Assembly: GCA_937883775.1 (NCBI GenBank)
Contig: CAKZXZ010000177.1
Coordinates: 29,999-93,998, forward strand
Source of the DNA: an uncultured Paracoccaceae bacterium
GTDB lineage: Bacteria > Pseudomonadota > Alphaproteobacteria > Rhodobacterales > Rhodobacteraceae
Length of the DNA stretch: 64,000 nucleotides
Direction of reading: 5' to 3'
In this document: one piece after another, positions 57,009-64,000 of the stretch
How positions within the stretch are numbered: position 1 is the stretch's first letter
How the letters are laid out: each line of letters begins with the position of its first letter
The notes under the pieces: generated by a model
What the model was told of the DNA's origin: nothing
Databases searched by the model: none
The model's input: the letters and a program-made list of their open reading frames with translations, nothing else
Position numbers and translations under genes: made by a program

Positions 57009-57766
57009 TGCTGCGCCAAATCGGGATCCCGCTCGCCTCGATTATTGTGTTTCTTGCGTTGTGGGAATTGCTGGTCTGGGCAAATGGTTGGCCGAACTTC
57101 AAGATGGCCTCTCCATCCGACTTGCCACCTGCGTTTATCCGCTACTGGGACTTGTTTCTGTCGATGGGCTGGCAAACGCTGTGGCGCACGGTTGCTGGCC
57201 TTGCGCTTGCCGTGGTTGTCGGCACGGCCATCGGCATGATTATTGGCTTTTCCCGTATCGCGCGCGATGCACTATACCCGCTTCTGGTTGGCTTCAATGC
57301 GATCCCAAAAGCAACGCTGGTGCCTGTGATTTCGCTCATTTTTATTGGTCAGCATGACTTCAACACTGTGCTCATGGCGTTCATGATCTCATTCTTTCCC
57401 ATCGCGGTTTCGGTCGGTATTGGCCTGTCCACGTTAGAGCCAGAATATCGCGATATCTTGCGCTCTCTGGGCGCATCCCGCTTCACGATTTTCCGCAAGA
57501 TCGCGCTGCCCAAAACACTGCCTGAATTCTTTGGCGCGCTGAAAGTGTCGGTCACGCTGGCCTTTATCGGGACCAATCTGGTGGAAATCGTCAGCCCCCA
57601 CGGGCGCGGCCTTGGTGCGCTTTTCAAATCCGGTGAAACGAATGGCGACTACCCGTTGATGTTCGCGGTCCTCATCGCGCTCGCCTTCCTGGGGATCGTT
57701 TTGTACTACGCCGTCGTCTATCTTGAGAAGGTTTTCGCAGGCTGGGCGGAAAGGCCGCAAAGCTGA
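57008..57766 (+). CDS. ABC transporter permease (SsuC/TauC-like)
   Basis: A 252-aa permease with about six helices and the EAA loop LRSLGASRFTIFRKIALPKTLPEFF. An ATG at 57008 overlaps the ATPase stop; the ORF track's 57005 is a TTG just before it. Same subfamily as NrtB and SsuC but not the nas operon paralogue. Completes a standard importer with the two preceding genes; the substrate is probably used by the upstream FAD dehydrogenase, which is inference. Confidence 0.93.
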   Translation: MLRQIGIPLASIIVFLALWELLVWANGWPNFKMASPSDLPPAFIRYWDLFLSMGWQTLWRTVAGLALAVVVGTAIGMIIGFSRIARDALYPLLVGFNAIPKATLVPVISLIFIGQHDFNTVLMAFMISFFPIAVSVGIGLSTLEPEYRDILRSLGASRFTIFRKIALPKTLPEFFGALKVSVTLAFIGTNLVEIVSPHGRGLGALFKSGETNGDYPLMFAVLIALAFLGIVLYYAVVYLEKVFAGWAERPQS

Positions 57767-58016
57767 TCGAAACACCTGTTTTCGTTAATGTTTGGCGACG
57801 CTGCGTGCCCTTGAGTGGCGCAACAGGAACCAACGTTTCCCGAAAATCACGTCGACCTTCTTATCCGCACGCAGTGCCAATAATGTCACGATCCCCCAAA
57901 GCACACTGATTCCACAGGCTTTTTCCCTCTATCGCGACCGATTCGTTTTCTGTATACCGACGGGCATAACAAAGCATGGCCGCAAAAGTGCCGTGTACGA
58001 GGCGGAGTAGAACATT
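57767..58016 (+). promoter_or_regulatory. Intergenic region before the Ig-repeat adhesin
   Basis: A 250-base gap with no convincing gene; the 72-aa ORF at 57792 has no ribosome site or protein-like pattern. The last 100 bases are comparatively AT-rich and end in GAGGCGGAG, the ribosome site for the adhesin. The promoter presumably lies here; I could not pick out -35/-10 boxes with confidence. Confidence 0.35.
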
Positions 58017-60722
58017 ATGAGTGCGATTGAATTCGTCGTCCGCGATTCTGCGGGCAATCTTCGGCGCGGGGTACTCGCCGAAACCGAGACTTCCACAATC
58101 ATTCCAATGGGTGCCGGCGAAGATGTGTCGCTGAACCTGCGACTTTTTCAAGTCACCAATTACCAACGCGACGGCGATAATCTTGTCATCACCACCATGG
58201 ATGGCCGCACGATTACCCTTGAGAGCTATTTTTACGGCGGACAGATGGACGCCAACGATCTGTTCCTCAGCGCAGATGGCCTTTTGACGCCGGTTGAGTT
58301 GCAACAGTTCGGTGACAGCATCGAACCGGTTTACCAAACCGCAGAGCTTTTCGGAAAATGGAGCCCCAACGACGCGCTGTTCTACACGGATGGCGCTGAA
58401 CTGGACTCGGTCGTGGTTGCCGATGAGATGGTAGATGACGGCGTTGAATCGACGATGTTGGCCACTGGCCTGCTGGGCGGACTTGGCGCTGCAGGTGGCG
58501 CTGCAGGCGTTGGTGGCGCGGCACTGGCCGGTACGGCCTTGGTCGGTGCGGGCCTTGGCGGCGGCGGTGATGATGACGACGATGATGATGGCGACGATGA
58601 TGACGACAAAACGCCTCCTGGCGGGTCTGGCGGCACGGCAGATACCACACCCCCAACCGTTAGCGTTGAAGAAGGCACCGTGGGAAATGGCGATGCGTTC
58701 AACCGCGTAAACCACTCTGACGGTGTGGAAATTGCAGGTAAAGGCGAAGTCGGCGCAAGCATCACAGTCGAAACCGAAGGCCATAATGGTCAGACGGTGA
58801 CGCAAACAACCACGGTTGATGCCAATGGGGATTGGGACGTCGTCTTTCCTGCTGCAGACATTCCGACCGGTGAATACACCCGCGATATCACGATCACGGC
58901 AACCGATGCCGCAGGCAACACGGCCAGCGTGACCGATCAGATCCTGATTGATACCGAAACGGCCGTTAACATCACAATGGTCGACGGTGCTGCCGCTGGC
59001 CTCGGCAATGTCGTTAATGGCGCAAGCCATGCAGATGGCACAACGCTCTCGGGCACAGGCGATGCCAACGGAACCGTGACGGTGACAGTGCAAGGCCTGC
59101 CGCCGGTCAATGTCCCCGTCGATGGGAATGGCAGCTGGAGCCACACGTTCACAACAACGGAACTGCCGGGGGGTGAATACACCCGCACTGTGACGGTCGA
59201 CATCACGGATCCTTACGGAAACACGACGTCAAACACCGGCGCGATCGTGATCGACACGGTCACAAATGTCTCGATGGTGCCGGGCGCTCTTGGCGAAGGC
59301 ACCGTCATCAACGAGGCCGAGCGTGATTCAAACGGGATTACGGTGACAGGCGCGACACAGCCGAACAATCAGGTTGCGGTGACATTCACTGATAACAGTG
59401 GAAATCAGGTCACCCGCAACATCCAAGCCGATAACGCAGGCAACTGGTCTGCGACTTTCGCAGCAGTCGAAATCCCGGATGGCGAATATGACGCCAATGT
59501 CAGCGTGATTGCGACCGATGCGGCTGGTAACACGGCCACGACCTCGCAGACATTGCGGATCGACACCGAGCTTGAGGTTGACGTCAACACGGCCACGCTG
59601 GAAGGCAACGGTATCGTGAACTTCAACGAAGCCGCAGACGGTGTCACCTTGACCGGCACCACCGATCCAAACGCACAGGTGCGCGTAGACTTTAACGGAG
59701 TTGTCAAAACGGTCGGCGCCGACCAGTTCGGTAACTGGTCTGCAAGTTACAGCGCGAACGAGGTTCCTTCGGGTGAGCGCAATGTCCCTGTTTCGGTGAC
59801 AGCCACGGATTCTGCAGGCAACATCGCCACCAACAGCGGCACTGTCGAGATTGACACAATCGTACGCAACCTCAGCATTGCGGATGTGACAGGCGACAAC
59901 GTGCTTAACGCCTCTGACATCACGAACGGCTTTACGCTGAACGGCACGACCGAGCCGGGCGCGCAATGGGTTGAAGTGACCTTTGGCACCATGGCGCCGC
60001 AGTTGGCCCAGGTCGATAACAACGGCAATTGGGCGCTCGATTTCAACAACGGAATCGGGAACATCCCAGACGGCAACGTCAACGTGACTGTCCGCACGAT
60101 GGATCGCAACGACAACATCGACAGCGTGACCGAGGTCGTCAGTATCGATACAGCTGTGCCCGGCGTGCCAGAGATTGTTTTCCGTATGCAAGGCCAGGAC
60201 GACACGTTCGGCCTGGGCGTCACCTCTGACGAGGGGATCACGTCAATTCAATCCGTCGCAAGCGATGGCACGGTGACAGATCTGGGGATTACGGCGACAA
60301 ACGGCAGCAACGGCAACGTCGAAAGTTTTACTTTCGGCACACCCGTTCCGGACGGAACGCATCTTGTGGTGCAATCAACAGACGGCGCGGGCAATGAAGC
60401 CGCGACGCTGGTGCTGACGGAGGATGGTTCGGCCAATGCGGTCGACCTTGCCAGTACCGGTCTGGACGGGTTCGATATTGCCTCGATTGATCTGAGTTTC
60501 GCAGAAAACAGCGATCTCACCATTACCGAGCAAGACCTGCTGGATCTGTCGCAATTCTCGAACACGTTGGTCGTGCATGGCGACACCAATAACGAGGTCA
60601 CGGCAATCGGCGCGCAAAACACCAACCAGACCGAAACGATCGACGGCAAAGCCTACGAGATTTATTCGCTTGGCAATGACGGCACGCTGATCGTTGACCC
60701 AGATGTCAACGTGAACATCTGA
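58017..60722 (+). CDS. BapA-prefix-like surface protein with Ig-like repeats
   Basis: A 901-aa acidic protein. The N-terminus (1-~75; VVRDSAGNLRRGVLAE, TIIPMGAGEDVSLNL) resembles the BapA prefix domain. A Gly/Ala-rich hydrophobic stretch (about 140-180) leads into an Asp-rich linker. Then come about six Ig-like (bacterial Big_3/BapA type) repeats of 90-100 aa, each ending in [T/S]AGN..[T/S]...IDT. No signal peptide, LPXTG or RTX nonapeptide is visible. BapA-type proteins use type I secretion, whose genes are not in the window. It is much shorter than typical BapA. A likely role is adhesion or biofilm matrix. Confidence 0.82.
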   Translation: MSAIEFVVRDSAGNLRRGVLAETETSTIIPMGAGEDVSLNLRLFQVTNYQRDGDNLVITTMDGRTITLESYFYGGQMDANDLFLSADGLLTPVELQQFGDSIEPVYQTAELFGKWSPNDALFYTDGAELDSVVVADEMVDDGVESTMLATGLLGGLGAAGGAAGVGGAALAGTALVGAGLGGGGDDDDDDDGDDDDDKTPPGGSGGTADTTPPTVSVEEGTVGNGDAFNRVNHSDGVEIAGKGEVGASITVETEGHNGQTVTQTTTVDANGDWDVVFPAADIPTGEYTRDITITATDAAGNTASVTDQILIDTETAVNITMVDGAAAGLGNVVNGASHADGTTLSGTGDANGTVTVTVQGLPPVNVPVDGNGSWSHTFTTTELPGGEYTRTVTVDITDPYGNTTSNTGAIVIDTVTNVSMVPGALGEGTVINEAERDSNGITVTGATQPNNQVAVTFTDNSGNQVTRNIQADNAGNWSATFAAVEIPDGEYDANVSVIATDAAGNTATTSQTLRIDTELEVDVNTATLEGNGIVNFNEAADGVTLTGTTDPNAQVRVDFNGVVKTVGADQFGNWSASYSANEVPSGERNVPVSVTATDSAGNIATNSGTVEIDTIVRNLSIADVTGDNVLNASDITNGFTLNGTTEPGAQWVEVTFGTMAPQLAQVDNNGNWALDFNNGIGNIPDGNVNVTVRTMDRNDNIDSVTEVVSIDTAVPGVPEIVFRMQGQDDTFGLGVTSDEGITSIQSVASDGTVTDLGITATNGSNGNVESFTFGTPVPDGTHLVVQSTDGAGNEAATLVLTEDGSANAVDLASTGLDGFDIASIDLSFAENSDLTITEQDLLDLSQFSNTLVVHGDTNNEVTAIGAQNTNQTETIDGKAYEIYSLGNDGTLIVDPDVNVNI

Positions 60723-60740
60723 CCGGGTTCAAACCATCTT

Positions 60741-60772
60741 AAAGGGCCGCGCCACCCCGGCGCGGCCTTTTT
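60741..60772 (+). terminator. Intrinsic terminator after the Ig-repeat protein
   Basis: A 9-bp perfect stem (GGCCGCGCC / GGCGCGGCC) with a 5-base loop is followed by TTTTT, 22 bases after the adhesin stop. It also lies just after putA on the other strand, where no T-run follows. Confidence 0.9.
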
Positions 60773-60779
60773 CGTTGGA

Positions 60780-63700
60780 CTACCCGGCACCCGCCAGCAA
60801 ATCGGCATTGCCACCTGCCGCTGTCGTATCAACGCAAACATGGCGTTCTTTCAGCACCCAACGCTCGAAATCCGCCGTCTGCAAAAACAAGACCAACGGC
60901 CCGTCCTGAGCTGCCAAGGCTTTGCGATAGGGTTTGGGATCACCACCGGAATAAACGACCGCCTCTGCCGCGACTTGCGCAAGATCCGCAGGCGCGCATT
61001 CAGCGGCGACCGCTGCACATCCCAATGCACGTGCAGCCTGTGCATGCTCTTGGGCAAGCCCACCAATGCATAGGATACGGCCCCGCGGCAGCACGCTCCA
61101 CCGATTGGCTTCGCCTGTTGGTCCGGGCAAATCGCACGTCTCAAGCGCGTTTTGACGGATCTCTTGGGCGGCAAAGGCCTGTGCAATTTCAGCACCTGTC
61201 ATCGCCGGTCCCCGCCCGTCTGCCTGCACAACCTTCTGTGCGGTAAAGCGGTGCAGGTAGCGCGGACCACCTGCCTTTGGCCCTGTTCCGCTAAGCCCCT
61301 CGCCACCAAAGGGTTGCGAGCCGACAACGGCACCAATCTGGTTCCTGTTCACATAGATGTTTCCCGCCTCAACCGCGGCGACAACATCCGCGACACGGTC
61401 ATCAATGCGGCTGTGCATCCCAAAGGTCAGGCCATAGCCCGTTGCATTGATATCCGCGACCACTTGCATCAAATCCGACGCCCTGAAGGTTGCAACATGC
61501 AAAACGGGGCCGAAAATCTCTTCACTCAGGTCCCCGATGCCGGCCACTTTCAGAACAGTCGGCCCGACAAAAGTGCCCTCGGCGGGCGCCGCGATTTGCT
61601 TAAGCACCTGCCCTGCCGCGATATGTCCGTCAATCCTGGCCTTTGCAGCGGCGTCAATGACGGGTCCGATATCGGTCCTGAAATCAGTTGGATCACCGAC
61701 GGTAAGCGCGTCCATTGCGCCGTAAAGCATGCTCAAAAAGTCCTCTGCGATGTCCTCTTGCAGATAGAGCACGCGCAGCGCGCTGCAGCGTTGCCCGGCT
61801 GACTGAAACGCCGAGGCGATAATATCGCCCACCGCCTGCTCAGGCAGGGCGGTGCTGTCGACGATCATCGCGTTCAGGCCGCCTGTCTCGGCGATCAAAG
61901 GGGCGTGGGCGGGCAGATGTTCTGCCATCACCCGGTTGATCCGCTGCGCTGTCGCGGTTGATCCCGTAAAGCAAACACCGCCCACGGCGGGATGACCTGT
62001 CAGGACTGTCCCCACCTCGGCACCGGTGCCCGGCAGCAAGATCAGACAGGCCTCTGGCACACCCGCTTTATGCAAGAGCGACACTGCAAATTCAGCAATT
62101 AACGGCGTGGTCTCGGCAGGTTTGGCCAAAACACCGTTGCCCGCTGCCAAAGCTGCTGCGATCTGACCGGTGAAGATCGCCAAAGGAAAGTTCCACGGCG
62201 AAATGCAGGTAAAAACCCCGACAGGCGAGGGCTGTATACGCTCGGCTTCAGCTGCATAGAACCTCAAGAAATCAACGGCTTCACGAAGCTCTCCGATACA
62301 ATCGTTCAGCGTCTTCCCCGCCTCTCGCGCCAGGCGCGCAAAAATCTCGTCTGCGTTGGCTTCATAAAGATCCGCAGCCTTGCGCAACACCGTCGCACGC
62401 GTCGATGCGCTTGCATGTGACCAATCCGCGGCGCGCGCACATGCGGCCTTTGCATCGGCAGCAGAATGGAACCGCGTATGACCGATCACCTCTCCCGTCG
62501 CGGGGTTTGTGACGGCGATATCGCCACAACCCCATGGCCCCGGATGAGCCTTCATGCCCTCGCGTAGAGCGTCCACCGTGGCGGGGTCTTCAAGATCCCA
62601 TCCGGTCGAATTTCGACGCTCCCCAAAAAGCGCGTTCGGAAGACGCACTTTCGGATGCGCAACATCGGGCAAAAGAGCCTCAACCGCCGCAAACGGATCA
62701 GCTGCAACCTCGGCTGCGGGCACGTCTTCGTCGACGATCTGGTTCACGAATGAACTGTTTGCCCCGTTCTCAAGCAAGCGTCGCACCAGATAGGCCAGCA
62801 AGTCTTTATGCGCCCCCACCGGCGCATAGATCCGACACCGCGTTCCGGCCTGCTTCAGCACTGTGTCATGCAAGGCTTCGCCCATCCCATGCAGTCGCTG
62901 AAACTCATAAAGCTGTGAATCCACAGCCATTTCCAAAACAGCGGCCACGGTGTGCGCATTATGTGTCGCGAACTGCGGATAGATACGATCGGTCATGCCA
63001 AGCAGCTTTTTGGCACAGCATATATAGCTGACATCGGTCGCCGCTTTCTGCGTAAAGACAGGAAATCCACCATGCCCTTCGACCTGTGCATGCTTGATCT
63101 CGGTGTCCCAGTAGGCGCCCTTCACAAGCCGCACCATGATCTTGCGATCCAGCCGCGTGGCCAATGCATAAAGCCAGTCCAGAACATGAGGCGCGCGCAG
63201 ACCGTAAGCCTGCACGACAACGCCAAAGCCGTCCCAGCCTTTCAGCGTCGGCTCAGACAAAAGCGCCTCGATCACGTCTAGTGACAGGTCCAACCGCCCG
63301 GCTTCTTCCGCATCAATGTTCAGACCGATGCCTGCAGATTTCGCAAGCACGCAAAGCGCGCGTGCCCGTGGCAAAAGCTCATCCATGACCCGCTCTTTCT
63401 GGAGCGTCTCGTAGCGTGGGTGCAGCGCCGACAGCTTGATCGAGATGCCAGGGTTTGCGCGGATATCATCGGATTTGGCGTGCTTGGCCAAGACCCCGAT
63501 CGCATCCGAATATGCCAGATGATAGCGTCGCGCATCTGCATCCGTCCGCGCAGCCTCGCCAAGCATGTCATACGAATAGCTAAAGCCCTGCGCCTCAAGC
63601 TCCTTTGCACGTTTTACCGCTTTTTCAATGGTTTCCCCCAAAACAAACTGTCGACCCAGCTCTTTCATCACGCGGGTTACGGCTTGGCGGATGACCGGCT

Positions 63701-64000
63701 CTCCCAACCGTTTGATCGCTCCGTGCAGCACGCGCGCCACATCGCTTTGATGCCCGTCTTTGAGGACTTTGCCAGTCATGAACAGCGCCCAGGTCGACGC
63801 ATTCACCAGACTGCTATGCGACTTGCCCAGATGTGCATCCCAGTGGCTGGGCGCGATCTTGTCCTCGATCAGCGCATCCATGGTGTCACCATCCGGCACC
63901 CGTAAAAGGGCCTCGGCCAGACACATCAGGGCAACGCCTTCATCTGTCGACAACCCGTATTCGCCCAGAAAAAGCTCCATCATGGATGGATCGCTGCCCT
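60780..64000 (-). CDS. putA: Bifunctional proline dehydrogenase/L-glutamate gamma-semialdehyde dehydrogenase PutA (5' end cut)
   Basis: Oxidises proline to glutamate. The frame stays open past the first in-window ATG (63983) to the window edge (GSDPSMMELFLGEYGLS), so the true start lies outside. The proline dehydrogenase barrel occupies about residues 130-430 of the visible part, with FAD/substrate residues in RLVKGAYWDTEIK and YPQFATHNAHT. The aldehyde dehydrogenase domain follows, with SPWNFPLAIFTGQIAAAL, Glu in IAETGGLNAM and catalytic Cys in SAGQRCSALRVLY. A C-terminal ALDH-like tail of about 150 residues closes it. At least 1,073 aa are visible. The N-terminal arm (and any DNA-binding domain) cannot be seen. 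Confidence 0.96.
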   Translation of the reverse strand, partial: GSDPSMMELFLGEYGLSTDEGVALMCLAEALLRVPDGDTMDALIEDKIAPSHWDAHLGKSHSSLVNASTWALFMTGKVLKDGHQSDVARVLHGAIKRLGEPVIRQAVTRVMKELGRQFVLGETIEKAVKRAKELEAQGFSYSYDMLGEAARTDADARRYHLAYSDAIGVLAKHAKSDDIRANPGISIKLSALHPRYETLQKERVMDELLPRARALCVLAKSAGIGLNIDAEEAGRLDLSLDVIEALLSEPTLKGWDGFGVVVQAYGLRAPHVLDWLYALATRLDRKIMVRLVKGAYWDTEIKHAQVEGHGGFPVFTQKAATDVSYICCAKKLLGMTDRIYPQFATHNAHTVAAVLEMAVDSQLYEFQRLHGMGEALHDTVLKQAGTRCRIYAPVGAHKDLLAYLVRRLLENGANSSFVNQIVDEDVPAAEVAADPFAAVEALLPDVAHPKVRLPNALFGERRNSTGWDLEDPATVDALREGMKAHPGPWGCGDIAVTNPATGEVIGHTRFHSAADAKAACARAADWSHASASTRATVLRKAADLYEANADEIFARLAREAGKTLNDCIGELREAVDFLRFYAAEAERIQPSPVGVFTCISPWNFPLAIFTGQIAAALAAGNGVLAKPAETTPLIAEFAVSLLHKAGVPEACLILLPGTGAEVGTVLTGHPAVGGVCFTGSTATAQRINRVMAEHLPAHAPLIAETGGLNAMIVDSTALPEQAVGDIIASAFQSAGQRCSALRVLYLQEDIAEDFLSMLYGAMDALTVGDPTDFRTDIGPVIDAAAKARIDGHIAAGQVLKQIAAPAEGTFVGPTVLKVAGIGDLSEEIFGPVLHVATFRASDLMQVVADINATGYGLTFGMHSRIDDRVADVVAAVEAGNIYVNRNQIGAVVGSQPFGGEGLSGTGPKAGGPRYLHRFTAQKVVQADGRGPAMTGAEIAQAFAAQEIRQNALETCDLPGPTGEANRWSVLPRGRILCIGGLAQEHAQAARALGCAAVAAECAPADLAQVAAEAVVYSGGDPKPYRKALAAQDGPLVLFLQTADFERWVLKERHVCVDTTAAGGNADLLAGAG

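Noticed and set aside
57861-59144. 427-aa minus-strand ORF
   Set aside because: Antisense to the Ig-repeat protein; its repeated pattern only mirrors the repeats on the other strand.
58017-60722. RTX toxin or haemolysin
   Set aside because: The Asp-rich stretch is a plain linker, not the GGxGxDxUx nonapeptide repeat.

Overview
The window is a chromosomal segment from an alphaproteobacterium, almost certainly a marine Roseobacter-group member of the Rhodobacteraceae. The evidence is the family-level look of nearly every protein, the moderate-to-high GC content, chains of 4-bp ATGA gene overlaps, and the gene sets present (nas operon with NasS/NasT control, tripartite tricarboxylate transporter, FeS-type photolyase, PutA). 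I do not name a genus. Coding density is very high and no gap reaches 300 bases. There are no insertion sequences, integrases, phage genes or CRISPR arrays. Calls rest on reading the given translations and sequence; no database search was run.

Layout. 1-2.4 kb: tail of an unidentified protein, the ABC-F factor EttA and a cold-shock protein. 2.4-7 kb: tesA divergent from a YbbA/YbbP-type ABC exporter and a gamma-glutamylcyclotransferase-like gene. 6.9-12.5 kb: MATE exporter, glutamyl-tRNA synthetase, exported metallo-beta-lactamase-fold hydrolase, NAD synthetase. 12.6-16.3 kb: a secreted protein built of 19 MORN repeats, a frameshifted aldehyde dehydrogenase and an SDR. 16.3-20.3 kb: FeS-cluster photolyase with an SDR, then leuA behind a Leu-rich leader peptide. 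20.4-27 kb: the cell-elongation operon mreB-mreC-mreD-mrdA-rodA, with ghrA attached. 27-35.9 kb: SseB-like protein, FeS uracil-DNA glycosylase, NhaA, a capsule/Kdo block (kpsT, kpsE-like, kdsA, phosphohexomutase) and a BON-MscS channel. 36 kb: tRNA-Gln and a tctCBA transporter. 39.2-53.1 kb, minus strand: the nitrate assimilation operon nasT-nasS-[leader RNA]-nrtA-nrtB-nrtCD-nirB-nirD-nasA-trpD2-like-cysG. 53.3-57.8 kb: FAD dehydrogenase plus an NMT1/THI5-like ABC importer. 58-64 kb: Ig-repeat adhesin and the 5'-truncated putA.

How it works together. The nitrate block is a complete import-and-reduction pathway: NrtABC(D) imports nitrate, NasA reduces it to nitrite, NirBD reduces nitrite to ammonium, and CysG makes siroheme for NirB. 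NasS is the nitrate sensor and NasT the RNA-binding antiterminator. Its RNA target is visible between nasS and nrtA: two hairpins whose hexaloops both carry A at position 1 and G at position 4, followed by an intrinsic terminator. This is one of the strongest regulatory readings in the window, along with the leuA leader peptide that ends in a run of five leucine codons. All three operons that begin with a binding-protein gene (tctC, nrtA, NMT1-like) carry a GC-rich hairpin just after that gene, which fits differential expression of binding protein over membrane parts.

Nothing in the window is a clearly novel multi-gene defence or metabolic system. The least explained items are the MORN-repeat protein, the TrpD2-like gene inside the nas operon, the FAD dehydrogenase/ABC pair with spaced upstream repeats, the short BapA-like Ig protein with no visible export signal, and the long cytosolic arm of the KpsE-like protein.
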